Below, piece by piece: positions 34,868 to 43,225 of a DNA stretch of 64,000 bases. The DNA lies in NCBI GenBank assembly GCA_964015035.1, contig CAXHCA010000004.1, positions 39,471-103,470 on the forward strand, in the 5' to 3' direction. Source of the stretch: BQJU01 sp964015035. GTDB taxonomy: Bacteria; Bacteroidota; Bacteroidia; Chitinophagales; Saprospiraceae. Under the pieces are notes generated by a model that did no database searches, had not been told where the DNA came from, and saw only the letters and a list, made by a program, of their open reading frames with translations. The stretch's first letter is position 1. Each line of letters begins with the position of its first letter. The position numbers and the translations under genes were made by a program.

Positions 34868-34905
34868 GGTGATTTAAATCAAAGAACGCAGTGAGTCATA
34901 TCAGA
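34868..34905 (+). promoter_or_regulatory. Two Fnr/Crp-like sites upstream of PPDK
   Basis: GGTGATTTAAATCAAA (34868-34883) contains TGAT-TTAA-ATCA, one base from the Fnr consensus TTGAT-N4-ATCAA. AGTGAGTCATATCAGA (34890-34905) is a weaker Crp-like site. A TTATTTTG -7-like element lies about 30 nt further on at 34927-34934. Confidence 0.4.
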
Positions 34906-34992
34906 ACAACCCCCATTTAAATAGGCTTATTTTGGGAAACCATTCTCCTGAAAAGAGTCAGGCAAGCATTTTCTCATCAAAATCAATGAGCC

Positions 34993-37710
34993 TTGAAAAA
35001 GCATGTATATACATTCGGCGATGGCAAGGCAGAAGGCAATGCCAAAATGAAAGAATTACTGGGTGGTAAGGGTGCCAACCTTGCTGAAATGAACCTGATT
35101 GGGGTTCCAGTTCCTCCCGGCTTTACAGTGACCACCGAGGTGTGTACCTTATACAATTCTTCGGGTCGTGAGATCTGTCACAATACCATTAAAGCAGAAA
35201 TCGAAGCAGGCATAGCCCACTTGGAGCGCGTCATGGGAACCACTTTTGGCCATGCAGACAATCCCCTATTGATCTCTGTGCGGTCAGGAGCCAGAGTTTC
35301 CATGCCAGGCATGATGGACACCGTGCTTAATCTCGGCCTCAATGACAAAATTGTGGAAGGGGTCAGTAAAAAAACCGGAGACGAGCGTTTTGCCTGGGAT
35401 TCCTACCGCAGGTTGGTACAAATGTATGGCGATGTGGTAATGGGACTCAAACCCGAAAAGAATGAAGAAGATCCTTTTGAAGGCATCATCAGTTCCCTCA
35501 AAAAAGAAAAAGGTGTTAAGGAAGATCATGAATTGACGGTAGGCGATCTACGGGAACTGGTCCATCGCTTTAAGGGCATCATCAAAAGCAAAACCGGCCA
35601 GGAATTCCCAACCGATCCTTGGGTTCAGCTTTGGGGTGCTCTTTTCGCCGTTTTCGAAAGCTGGAACAACAGTCGTGCAGCACTGTACCGCCAACTCAAC
35701 AATATTCCTGCCGACTGGGGAACCGCAGTAAATGTGCAAGCCATGGTCTACGGCAACTTGGGCAATAGCAGTGCCACCGGTGTGGCCTTTACCAGAAATG
35801 CCGCTACCGGTGAAGATATCTTCAATGGCGAATTTTTGGTCAATGCGCAAGGAGAAGACGTAGTTGCCGGTATCCGAACCCCACAGGAAGTCTCCCTGGA
35901 AGGCTCTCGTCGTTGGGCCAAGATGACCAATATATCAGAAGAGGTACGCCGTAAAAAATACCCCTCTCTAGAAGAGGTGATGCCCGCTGCTTACCAAAAA
36001 TTGATTGAATACGAAACCAGGTTGGAAAACCACTATCAAGACATGCAGGATATAGAGTTTACCATTCAGGAAGGCAAACTTTGGATTCTGCAAACCCGGA
36101 GCGGGAAACGCACCGGAGCAGCCATGGTCAAAATTGCGATGGACATGCTCAAACAAGGCATGATAGATGAAAAAACAGCGATCATGCGCGTTGATCCGGC
36201 ACGGATTGATGACTTATTACACCCTGTTTTTGAAGCACAAGCCCTTAAGACAGCACGCGTCGTGGCACAAGGTTTACCGGCATCGCCTGGCGCGGCAACC
36301 GGGCATATTGTCTTTTTTGCCGATGATGCGGAAGCATGGGCTGCTAAGGGCAAAGGAACCATTCTGATACGCCAGGAAACTTCCCCTGAAGACCTGCGTG
36401 GCATGCATTTGGCCAATGGTATTCTCACCACGCGTGGTGGGATGACTTCACATGCCGCTATCGTAGCCCGAGGCATGGGGAAATGTTGTATTTCCGGTGC
36501 CGGGGAATTGACCGTCGACTACAAAGCCAAGACTCTGAGCGTCAATGGATCTGTTTTCCATGAGGGCGATTGGATTTCTCTCAACGGAACGACCGGAGAA
36601 GTATACGAAGGCGAGATTGCCACCAAAGACCCAGAATTGACCGATGACCTGAAACTGCTTCTTGAATTAGCCGATAAACACGCCAAATTGGAGGTCAGAG
36701 CCAATGCCGATACCAAAATTGATGCCCTGATGGCCCGGAATTTTGGCGCTAAAGGAATCGGATTAGCCCGGACAGAACACATGTTCTTTGAAGCTGATCA
36801 GATCATTGCCATGCGGGAGATGATTCTGGCAGATGATGAAACCGGCAGACGCAAAGCCTTAGTAAAAATCCTGCCCATTCAACGTGCGGATTTTGAAGAC
36901 CTCTTCGAAACCATGCATGACCTGCCGGTGACCATCCGCCTGCTCGATCCGCCATTACATGAATTCCTGCCTCATGAAAGGGAAAATCAACATGAAATGG
37001 CGATCACAATGGGCGTATCTGAAGAAGAAATTCGGGAGAAAGTGGAAGCATTGGCGGAATCCAATCCAATGTTGGGACACCGAGGATGCCGCTTGGGGAT
37101 CACCTATCCGGAAATTACGGAAATCCAAACCGAGGCCATTCTGGAAGCCGCTTTGAATGTCAAAAAGAGAGGCATCCATGTCATCCCTGAAATTATGGTG
37201 CCGCTGATCGGCCGTTCTCGTGAATTTCAACAACAAGAAACCATCATTCGCAAGACAGCCGAAAGGGTCTTTGCAGCCTACAATGAGCGAATCACTTACC
37301 ACGTAGGGACCATGATCGAAGTGCCAAGGGCTGCGCTTACTGCCGATCTTATCGCGGAGAGCGCCGAATTCTTCTCCTTTGGCACCAATGACCTCACACA
37401 GTTGACGTTTGGATTTTCCAGAGATGATATTGGTAAATTCTTACCCATTTACCTCAAGGAAAAGATCATCGACGCCGATCCATTCAAACAGATCGATGAA
37501 AATGGGGTCGGACGTTTGGTCCGGTTTGCGGCACAAAAAGGCCGGAAAGCCAGACCGGATATTCCACTAGGTGCCTGTGGTGAGCACGGCGGCAATCCGG
37601 AGTCTATCGACTTCTTCCACCGCGCCGGATTGAACTACGTAAGTTGTTCGCCATACCGCGTACCGATAGCACGGGTAGCTGCAGCTCAGGCCAATATTAG
37701 AAATGCTTAG
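34993..37710 (+). CDS. ppdK: Pyruvate, phosphate dikinase
   Basis: A 905-residue enzyme interconverting pyruvate + ATP + Pi and PEP + AMP + PPi. The order is N-terminal ATP-grasp (GGKGANLAEMNLIGVPVPPGFTVT), central swivelling phosphohistidine domain with catalytic His in GGMTSHAAIVARGMG (about residue 485), and C-terminal PEP/pyruvate barrel with FFSFGTNDLTQLTFGFSRDD and GACGEHGGNPESIDFF carrying the catalytic Cys. Full family length. The start is TTG at 34993: the encoded KKHVYTFGDGKAEG matches family N-termini and no in-frame ATG is near. The TAG stop is part of a copy of the dispersed repeat. Confidence 0.97.
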   Translation: MKKHVYTFGDGKAEGNAKMKELLGGKGANLAEMNLIGVPVPPGFTVTTEVCTLYNSSGREICHNTIKAEIEAGIAHLERVMGTTFGHADNPLLISVRSGARVSMPGMMDTVLNLGLNDKIVEGVSKKTGDERFAWDSYRRLVQMYGDVVMGLKPEKNEEDPFEGIISSLKKEKGVKEDHELTVGDLRELVHRFKGIIKSKTGQEFPTDPWVQLWGALFAVFESWNNSRAALYRQLNNIPADWGTAVNVQAMVYGNLGNSSATGVAFTRNAATGEDIFNGEFLVNAQGEDVVAGIRTPQEVSLEGSRRWAKMTNISEEVRRKKYPSLEEVMPAAYQKLIEYETRLENHYQDMQDIEFTIQEGKLWILQTRSGKRTGAAMVKIAMDMLKQGMIDEKTAIMRVDPARIDDLLHPVFEAQALKTARVVAQGLPASPGAATGHIVFFADDAEAWAAKGKGTILIRQETSPEDLRGMHLANGILTTRGGMTSHAAIVARGMGKCCISGAGELTVDYKAKTLSVNGSVFHEGDWISLNGTTGEVYEGEIATKDPELTDDLKLLLELADKHAKLEVRANADTKIDALMARNFGAKGIGLARTEHMFFEADQIIAMREMILADDETGRRKALVKILPIQRADFEDLFETMHDLPVTIRLLDPPLHEFLPHERENQHEMAITMGVSEEEIREKVEALAESNPMLGHRGCRLGITYPEITEIQTEAILEAALNVKKRGIHVIPEIMVPLIGRSREFQQQETIIRKTAERVFAAYNERITYHVGTMIEVPRAALTADLIAESAEFFSFGTNDLTQLTFGFSRDDIGKFLPIYLKEKIIDADPFKQIDENGVGRLVRFAAQKGRKARPDIPLGACGEHGGNPESIDFFHRAGLNYVSCSPYRVPIARVAAAQANIRNA

Positions 37711-37745
37711 AGTCTGTTTGGAGGTCGGATTTGCTGGCGAAAAGC
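37707..37745 (+). repeat. Copy of dispersed TTAG...TGTTTGGAGGT repeat
   Basis: TTAGAGTCTGTTTGGAGGT matches the 62049-62067 copy at 16 of 19 positions, and the following GGATTTGCTGGCGAAAAGC resembles the sequence after the 61946 copy. It includes the PPDK stop codon. Confidence 0.5.
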
Positions 37746-37807
37746 ATCATTTTTTTGATAAAACAAGGCGTTTTTTTAATGGTGTGCTTTCGCCCTTTAC
37801 TTACTGA

Positions 37808-38039
37808 AACATTGTCGCCAAGGCTATTGTCTCTAAAGATTTTGATTGGGCTGAAACTTTCATGCATACTTACCGGGAAAACTTAGCAGAAAAAGAGCTA
37901 CCTGAACACCATTAAATTTACTAAAAAACTACTCGACTTGCCACTATCCGATCGGTCTGTCAGGGCGAAATTGAAGCAAGAAATTGAACAAACCACCGCC
38001 GTAGCTAAAAAGAGCTGGCTGCTATCTCAAGTGAAATAG
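37808..38039 (+). pseudogene. Remnant of a Bacteroidota hypothetical protein gene
   Basis: Two coding-like pieces in different frames. The first (37808-37915) reads NIVAKAIVSKDFDWAETF then MHTYRENLAEKELPEHH and stop; a stop codon precedes it directly. The second (37914-38039) reads KFTKKLLDLPLSDRSVRAK then LKQEIEQTTAVAKKSWLLSQVK and stop. Both resemble the C-terminal half of a helical-repeat protein often seen in this phylum, in the right order but with an internal deletion and frameshift. No start codon or N-terminal part remains. The call is from pattern recall only. Confidence 0.5.
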
Positions 38040-38066
38040 CAGCCAGTTTCGTCGTCTCGGAATAGC

Positions 38067-38957
38067 CTATTTGGCCCTCAGAAACATGATTTGTCCATGC
38101 CCGTTTTTTTTACCTTCGCTGGAAATGTAAAGATCGCCTGATGCCGTAAAGGCCATGCCTTCCGGCTGACGGTAAATCGATTTGGGTAACGGATATAAAT
38201 CCTTCAAGCCCCCCTCATTAAAAATGGCTAAAAATCTTTTGCGGGACGACAACACGTATTTTTCATTGGTCCGGGGATGAATGGCAATAGCCGATGGATT
38301 GAACTTGATATCCTCTTCTTCAATAGAAGGAAATCGCTCCATAACCAGTTTTTTCATCTCATTCAAATCAATTTTGAATGCCATCTTGGGATGTGTGATC
38401 TGTGTTGGTGAAGCCGCATAAATCACCCGCTTTTCTTCATTGTCATCATTCAGATGGTCTTTACAGGCAAAATAAACGGTGTTTTCGCGCGCATTATAAC
38501 AGATACCTTCCACATCCGGACAGTTTAAGGGTACGGTGACCTCACGGGCATTTCCTTCGGCATGGAGGTGACTAAAAGAAAATACCGTGCCGTCACTTCT
38601 CAGTACATAGACGGAATCTTTCTTAATAAAGATATCTTCAAAATCGCCTTCATTGGTAAACTTGATTTCGCGGGTAATCGCTCGTTTCTGCAGGTCATAC
38701 TGAAATACAGTGCCCAGCTCATCTTGTACACAGAAGATTTGATGTGGTCCTGCCAAGGCAATACCCGATATTTCCCTAAGGATATCCGGCATTTCGTAAC
38801 TCTTTTCCGGATTAAAAAAGTCGTATGGTGCATTTTGGTAATAGTCGGATGCGGCCCAGGGCTCTTTAGTCGCATCCAGGAAGTTAACGCCAAACTGCGT
38901 TCCAAAATTTTGTACCCATAGTATGGCGGTGATAAACAGAAGTGCTTGCATTTTCAT
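38067..38957 (-). CDS. SdiA-regulated domain-containing protein
   Basis: A 296-residue protein with an N-terminal signal/anchor and a beta-propeller-like body of the SdiA-regulated family (PF06977): REISGIALAGPHQIFCVQDELGTVFQYDL, GDFEDIFIKKDSVYVLRSDGTVF, NCPDVEGICYNARENTVYFACK, FNPSAIAIHPRTNEKYVLSS and the closing YRQPEGMAFTASGDLYISSEG. Function is unknown; it may be periplasmic. It lies downstream of the OB-fold protein on the same strand with 39 nt between them, so co-transcription is possible. Confidence 0.85.
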   Translation of the reverse strand: MKMQALLFITAILWVQNFGTQFGVNFLDATKEPWAASDYYQNAPYDFFNPEKSYEMPDILREISGIALAGPHQIFCVQDELGTVFQYDLQKRAITREIKFTNEGDFEDIFIKKDSVYVLRSDGTVFSFSHLHAEGNAREVTVPLNCPDVEGICYNARENTVYFACKDHLNDDNEEKRVIYAASPTQITHPKMAFKIDLNEMKKLVMERFPSIEEEDIKFNPSAIAIHPRTNEKYVLSSRKRFLAIFNEGGLKDLYPLPKSIYRQPEGMAFTASGDLYISSEGKKNGHGQIMFLRAK

Positions 38958-38996
38958 CGTTTGTGTAGTTTTTATCTAATGCCGTTTATCGGGCAA

Positions 38997-39377
38997 TTAT
39001 TGTGTTTTGTCGCTCTTTTCCGGTTCTTGAAGGGTCCATTTTTCAACTTCAACCTCTACTCCTTCCAGTAAATCGTAGTCTACTTCGCCAATAATCGTGA
39101 TCGCGATATTCTTGCCTGGAATCAGTAGCGGCAGGTCGTCGTCGTCAAATTCTACCAACAGACGCCCAGTGGCATCACTAAACCAGAAGGTATCCTCTTC
39201 ATTTTCTTTTTGCTCATGAAGAAAACCCTTTATTTCTACCAAAGCATCTTTCTTGTCCAGCTTAAAAGCATGGGCTTTTACTTCCTTTACAGTATATCGC
39301 TCAATCGCGGATGAAGCTTGTTGGCTAAAGCCAGACACCGAAGTCATCAATAAGCATATTATTAAAATAATTCTCAT
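38997..39377 (-). CDS. YgiW/YdeI-type OB-fold periplasmic protein
   Basis: A 126-residue protein with signal peptide MRIILIICLLMTSVSGFSQ and a BOF-type OB-fold domain: VKEVKAHAFKLDKKDALVEIKGFL, TFWFSDATGRLLVEFDDDDLP, and NIAITIIGEVDYDLLEGVEVEVEKW. Family members (YgiW, VisP) are stress-related periplasmic proteins. ATG 39377 is used because a perfect -7 element lies just upstream; the longer in-frame start at 39539 would sit inside the kinase gene. Tandem 11-bp repeats matching those at the response-regulator promoter lie just before the -7. Confidence 0.82.
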   Translation of the reverse strand: MRIILIICLLMTSVSGFSQQASSAIERYTVKEVKAHAFKLDKKDALVEIKGFLHEQKENEEDTFWFSDATGRLLVEFDDDDLPLLIPGKNIAITIIGEVDYDLLEGVEVEVEKWTLQEPEKSDKTQ

Positions 39378-39396
39378 GGCTCGATTTGTTTTTATA

Positions 39397-39404
39397 CAAA
39401 TATA
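39397..39404 (-). promoter_or_regulatory. -7 element of the OB-fold gene
   Basis: Minus-strand TATATTTG, a full TAnnTTTG match 20 nt upstream of ATG 39377. No good -33 TTTG is present, which fits activator-dependent transcription. Confidence 0.6.
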
Positions 39405-39411
39405 GGCGCCA

Positions 39412-39433
39412 AATTTGGAGAGAATTTGGAGAG
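39412..39433 (+). promoter_or_regulatory. Tandem 11-bp direct repeat, probable response-regulator site
   Basis: AATTTGGAGAG occurs twice with no gap (39412-39422, 39423-39433), overlapping the -33 region. Eleven-bp direct repeats are the usual site form of OmpR/PhoB regulators. The repeat resembles AATTTTGGAGT upstream of the adjacent regulator gene. Confidence 0.6.
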
Positions 39434-39450
39434 GCAGGCATTTTTCGAAT

Positions 39451-40698
39451 CTACTTCCTTTTAGGATTAAATTGAAGGATAATTTTGTGGCTGTTCGCCT
39501 GAGGCAGTTCGTAGCGGATGGCATACTGGTACAGCTCACATATCTGCTTCACAATGGCCAACCCAATGCCAATATTCCCATTTTCACCTTTGGAAAACCG
39601 TTCAAATAGCTTGTTGGTTTTACCGGTAAAAGGCAGGCCACTATTTTCAATTTCCAGGGCATGAGTAGAGAGCTGAATGGAGAGATAGCCGTCCTGTACA
39701 TTGTGCTTTACCGCATTTTTCAAGAGGTTATTGATCAGGATTTCGGCAAGTCCCTGATCCATATGCACCACACAGCGCTGCAAATTTTTCTTCACTGTGA
39801 TTCCCCGAAGCTGGAGCGCTTCTTCGTAAAAGCCTAGGTAGTGGTCCAGTAACTTTTCCAGGTCTACATCAGTGGGGTTACTGTATTCTTCATTATTTAT
39901 TTTGCTTAATAAAAGAAGGGATTTCTGCACCTGGGTCAGTCGATTGGAAGCCGTATAAATTTTCTGCAATTCAATCATTGAGGTCTCTTCGTCAGAAGCC
40001 TTATTCAGCAACTTCTCCGTATTGGCCCGAATAATTGCCAGGTGGGTTTGCAATTCGTGAGAGGCATTTTCATTAAACTCCTTATTGTGATGAAAGTCAT
40101 CTGTCATCTTTTTTAAAAGCTGTTCCAAGGTGGTATTGAGTGTTTTAAACTCGTCGATCTCCGTTGATGGAAATTGAGGAATATCCGATCCGATTTTAAA
40201 GGCTTTTAAAGAGCCTAGGGTTTGATAAAAGGGTTGCCAGATTTTGGTAGTGACCTGATTTAAAATCAAAACAACAAAGAGCGCCACCAACAACATCAAA
40301 CCCAAAATAATTAAGAACGTGCCTTCCATCACGTCATCTCGGCCGAGTAGCAAATGCCGCAACACAATGGTAAATGGTTCCTCATTATGAATGATGGTAA
40401 AACGCAATTCCCGGTTGGGAACCATTTCATTATCTCCCGGCTCCAACAACATAGTATCTCTAAAAAGAGGGGCATCGTATGCTACTCCAGGCAGAATATC
40501 CGCAACTTTATGAAATTCCGGTAGTGCCTTATTTTCCTGATGGTAATTGATCAACCGATCCATTTCATAAGTCAAGAATTCATCGGTTTCCTCGTAGGCA
40601 ATGTATTCAATGATTTCAAAACAAAAAATGCTGCCAATGATCATTACCGGAAGCAACCAAAGAGCTGTAAGGAAATAAGTACGCTTGATTAATTTCAT
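39451..40698 (-). CDS. Sensor histidine kinase
   Basis: A 415-residue kinase paired with the OmpR-type regulator upstream. Two membrane segments (about residues 10-28 and 145-168) flank a periplasmic sensor domain. HisKA domain with H-box ENASHELQTHLAIIRANTEKLL (about residue 213); the usual proline of HELRTPL is replaced by histidine. The ATPase domain has the N box LINNLLKNAVKHN, G1-like LEIENSGLPF and GNIGIGLAIVKQICELY. It starts five bases after the regulator stop, so they are one operon. Confidence 0.94.
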   Translation of the reverse strand: MKLIKRTYFLTALWLLPVMIIGSIFCFEIIEYIAYEETDEFLTYEMDRLINYHQENKALPEFHKVADILPGVAYDAPLFRDTMLLEPGDNEMVPNRELRFTIIHNEEPFTIVLRHLLLGRDDVMEGTFLIILGLMLLVALFVVLILNQVTTKIWQPFYQTLGSLKAFKIGSDIPQFPSTEIDEFKTLNTTLEQLLKKMTDDFHHNKEFNENASHELQTHLAIIRANTEKLLNKASDEETSMIELQKIYTASNRLTQVQKSLLLLSKINNEEYSNPTDVDLEKLLDHYLGFYEEALQLRGITVKKNLQRCVVHMDQGLAEILINNLLKNAVKHNVQDGYLSIQLSTHALEIENSGLPFTGKTNKLFERFSKGENGNIGIGLAIVKQICELYQYAIRYELPQANSHKIILQFNPKRK

Positions 40699-40703
40699 TG
40701 AAC

Positions 40704-41381
40704 TTATCGAATATTGAGTTTATAACCGACTCCGTAAACCACCTTCAGTGGGTCCTGCGCACCAGCCGCTGTTATCTTCTTCCTAATGTTTTTAATATGT
40801 GAATAAATAAAGTCAAAAGAATCAGCTAAGTCCATATTATCCCCCCAAATGTGTTCGGCAATGCTTTCCCGAGTCAGTACCCGCTTGGGGTTGGAAAAGA
40901 AGAACAACAAGATGGCGTATTCACTTTTTGTCAAATCGACCTTTTCCCGACCAACGGTCACCTCGCGGGTATCGGTATTTAGAGAAATTCCTCCAAAGCT
41001 AAGCGTATTGCTGCCGGCATAATTTCGCCTGCGCAATAATGCCTTAACTCTTGCCACTAGTTCGGCCATATCAAACGGTTTGGTCATATAGTCGTCCGCA
41101 CCAAGTTCCAGTCCTTCCAGTTTGTTGGTCAAGGAATTTCTGGCCGATATCACGATAATGCCGGTATCCTGGTGTTGCTTTTTAACCTCTTTGATCAAAT
41201 CCAACCCCGTACCATCAGGCAAATTGATATCAACAATCAGGATGTCATATTTGTACAGATACACTTTTTCATCTGCGGTAGTAAAATCCTTCGAAGTTTC
41301 ACAGACAAAACTTTCTCCTTCCAAGGCCTCAGTGATGGCTTCCAGCAATTTTAAGTTGTCTTCTACTATTAATATTTTCAT
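40704..41381 (-). CDS. OmpR family response regulator
   Basis: A 225-residue regulator. Receiver: MKILIVEDNLKLLEAI, phosphoacceptor Asp in DILIVDINLPDGTGLDLI (about residue 51), ISARNSLTNKLEGLELGADDYMTKPFD. The C-terminal winged helix has LTRESIAEHIWGDN and FDFIYSHIKNIRKKI (about residues 130-225). ATG 41381 is chosen because it starts exactly at the receiver and a perfect -7 element lies just upstream. Direct repeats of TTTTGGA upstream of that promoter suggest autoregulation. Confidence 0.95.
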   Translation of the reverse strand: MKILIVEDNLKLLEAITEALEGESFVCETSKDFTTADEKVYLYKYDILIVDINLPDGTGLDLIKEVKKQHQDTGIIVISARNSLTNKLEGLELGADDYMTKPFDMAELVARVKALLRRRNYAGSNTLSFGGISLNTDTREVTVGREKVDLTKSEYAILLFFFSNPKRVLTRESIAEHIWGDNMDLADSFDFIYSHIKNIRKKITAAGAQDPLKVVYGVGYKLNIR

Positions 41382-41399
41382 CTTTCTTTGATGCTTTGA

Positions 41400-41407
41400 C
41401 AAATTTA
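41400..41407 (-). promoter_or_regulatory. -7 element of the two-component operon
   Basis: Minus-strand TAAATTTG, a full TAnnTTTG match 19 nt upstream of ATG 41381. It excludes the longer in-frame start at 41426. Confidence 0.6.
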
Positions 41408-41424
41408 CGGCAATGCTAAGCCCC

Positions 41425-41454
41425 AATTTTGGATAAATTTTGGAGTTTTTGGAG
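41425..41454 (+). promoter_or_regulatory. Direct repeats upstream of the response-regulator gene
   Basis: AATTTTGGATA (41425-41435) and AATTTTGGAGT (41436-41446) are adjacent 11-bp repeats; a third TTTTGGAG follows at 41447-41454 with 9-bp spacing. They match the tandem repeat at 39412-39433 and lie between two divergent genes, so both promoters could be controlled. Confidence 0.55.
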
Positions 41455-41503
41455 CGCTAAATTCGCAATTTTGACAGAACATCTGCCCATTTGATCCGTT
41501 TGC

Positions 41504-41815
41504 ATGAATAAACACAAAATGAAGAATCACCAATTATCGCCATTCGCGGTCATTACCGCCACCTTTTGTACCCTTTTATTTACCGGATGTACTGAAGAGG
41601 CCGCCCGTGGCGTAGTTGCCGGTTCGGTGTTGCTGTACGCCATCGGCGGAATAATCTTGTTCCTGCTGGTCATCTTCGCCTTAGTTGACATTGCCAAAAG
41701 TAGCGTCCCTATGAGCAAAAAATTGCTCTGGATATTGGTCATCTTGGTCATTCCGTATATCGGTGCAGCCCTTTATTTGTTGATGGGCCGGGAGGGTGCC
41801 AAAGGTATCGGGTAG
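41504..41815 (+). CDS. PLDc_N domain small membrane lipoprotein
   Basis: A 103-residue protein (ATG 41504; an in-frame ATG at 41519 would give 98). A lipobox-like LLFTGC ends the first hydrophobic segment. Two more membrane segments follow: LYAIGGIILFLLVIFALVDIA and KKLLWILVILVIPYIGAALYLLMGR. The second with the PYIGAALYLLMGR ending is the phospholipase-D-nuclease N-terminal (PLDc_N) signature, usually found as a stand-alone small membrane module. Divergent from the two-component operon, with shared upstream direct repeats. Function unknown; could be an envelope-stress target. Confidence 0.8.
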   Translation: MNKHKMKNHQLSPFAVITATFCTLLFTGCTEEAARGVVAGSVLLYAIGGIILFLLVIFALVDIAKSSVPMSKKLLWILVILVIPYIGAALYLLMGREGAKGIG

Positions 41816-41937
41816 GTCCGCTTAGCGGGCAAAGAAGTAGAACATTTGAACCGCTTAGGAGTAACGGGGAGAAGGAGGAGTTGATGAAAAATGGCCCATT
41901 CTCCTTCCACCATTAAATCTCATAAGCCATCCTCCGT

Positions 41938-43107
41938 TTAAACGTTCTTCCTACTCCCCTCCCCCAAATGTTCCTTTTGAAAAACTTTGGGGGTCAATCC
42001 GGTCTTTTCCTTAAATACTTTGGTAAAAGTGGTCGGGTTGTTAAACCCCGAAGTGTAACCAATTTCCCTGACCGGAAGTTGTGCGTAAGTCGGGTCCAAT
42101 AGCATCTGTCTAGCCGCTTCAAAGCGAAAGTCATTGATGTATTCCGGGAAATTTTTGCCAAGTTCCTGGTTGAGTACTTGTGACAGCTGATGCCGATTGC
42201 AATGCACCAGCTCGGCCAAATCATCCAATCGCAGACCGGAGTCAAGAAATGGCTTTTCATCGCGCATCATTTGCTTTAGCTTGCGCAAAATAGACCGGCT
42301 GGCTGCTGGCGTTAAGGTCGAATTCCGGTACTTTTTAGGGGAAAAAGTGGTAGGGTAAAGGTTGCCTGCAAATATCTCCGGTTGCCGATAGCCAAGCCAG
42401 CCGACGATGTAGATAAATGCACACATAAAAGCAGAAATCAGATAATCCCAATCGCGCCGGTAGCTATCGGTCAAGATCATGACGTAGTAACCAATGTAAC
42501 TAAGGATAAATCCAAAAAACAAAAAGAAAAGGACCCTCAGCCACCGTTGGCGAACCCCCGAAAACGGATCGTCTTGCGGTCTATGCGTCTGGATAAAAAC
42601 CAGCCAAAAAATCAGGCCCTGATAAATGGCTTGATAAATGATTTGTACCCAGGGCCTGGCTAAGTGTCCCGCCAAACTGATCACAGGAATACCTTGTCGA
42701 TACAAATCGCCATTCTGCAACATCTCTGCTTTGGTGGCCGTATCGATCGGAATTGTGGGAAGGAGTAATAGCAAAAGTAAAAAGGCCGGCAGGAAATGTA
42801 ACCAGTTGTAGACCGAAAATTTTTCATTGCTACTCACCAATTTCAGGTAGACATACATCAGTGGCGTTAGCAGGTACATGGCCAACACCGTAATGCCCCC
42901 GAGGTGAGGAAACAGCTGGATATAGTCTGTCCAATAGAGCACATATTGGAATAACATAACTGAAAAAATCAGCAACAGTGCCCCGAGTAAAAAATTGGCT
43001 TTGCGTTGCCCTCTGAACAAAACAACAAGAGCAAGAAAGAGTCCTTGACCAACTGCAATCAAAAACAGGGAGGTCCAGGTGTCGAGTGTAGGATTGAAGG
43101 TTTCCAT
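41938..43107 (-). CDS. Membrane-bound AraC family regulator
   Basis: A 389-residue protein. The N-terminal 240 residues hold about seven membrane segments (LFLIAVGQGLFLALVVLF, LLGALLLIFSVMLFQYVL, FLPAFLLLLLLLPTI, VLFFLFFGFILSYIGYYV). The C-terminal 110 residues form an AraC DNA-binding domain with two HTH motifs, including LPVREIGYTSGFNNPTTFTKVFKEKTGLTP. This 7TM-AraC layout is common in Bacteroidota. ATG 43107 is preferred over 43179. Targets are unknown. Confidence 0.9.
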   Translation of the reverse strand: METFNPTLDTWTSLFLIAVGQGLFLALVVLFRGQRKANFLLGALLLIFSVMLFQYVLYWTDYIQLFPHLGGITVLAMYLLTPLMYVYLKLVSSNEKFSVYNWLHFLPAFLLLLLLLPTIPIDTATKAEMLQNGDLYRQGIPVISLAGHLARPWVQIIYQAIYQGLIFWLVFIQTHRPQDDPFSGVRQRWLRVLFFLFFGFILSYIGYYVMILTDSYRRDWDYLISAFMCAFIYIVGWLGYRQPEIFAGNLYPTTFSPKKYRNSTLTPAASRSILRKLKQMMRDEKPFLDSGLRLDDLAELVHCNRHQLSQVLNQELGKNFPEYINDFRFEAARQMLLDPTYAQLPVREIGYTSGFNNPTTFTKVFKEKTGLTPKVFQKEHLGEGSRKNV

Positions 43108-43225
43108 AGCTAAGTCATCATTGACTGCCCTAAAAATAACTAATCTAACGTCATTTATGCCATCAAGGTTTGTCGGCAAAACTTCTTCTACCGCTTTCCT
43201 TATGCTAAGGGGCCCATTCCGCGCT

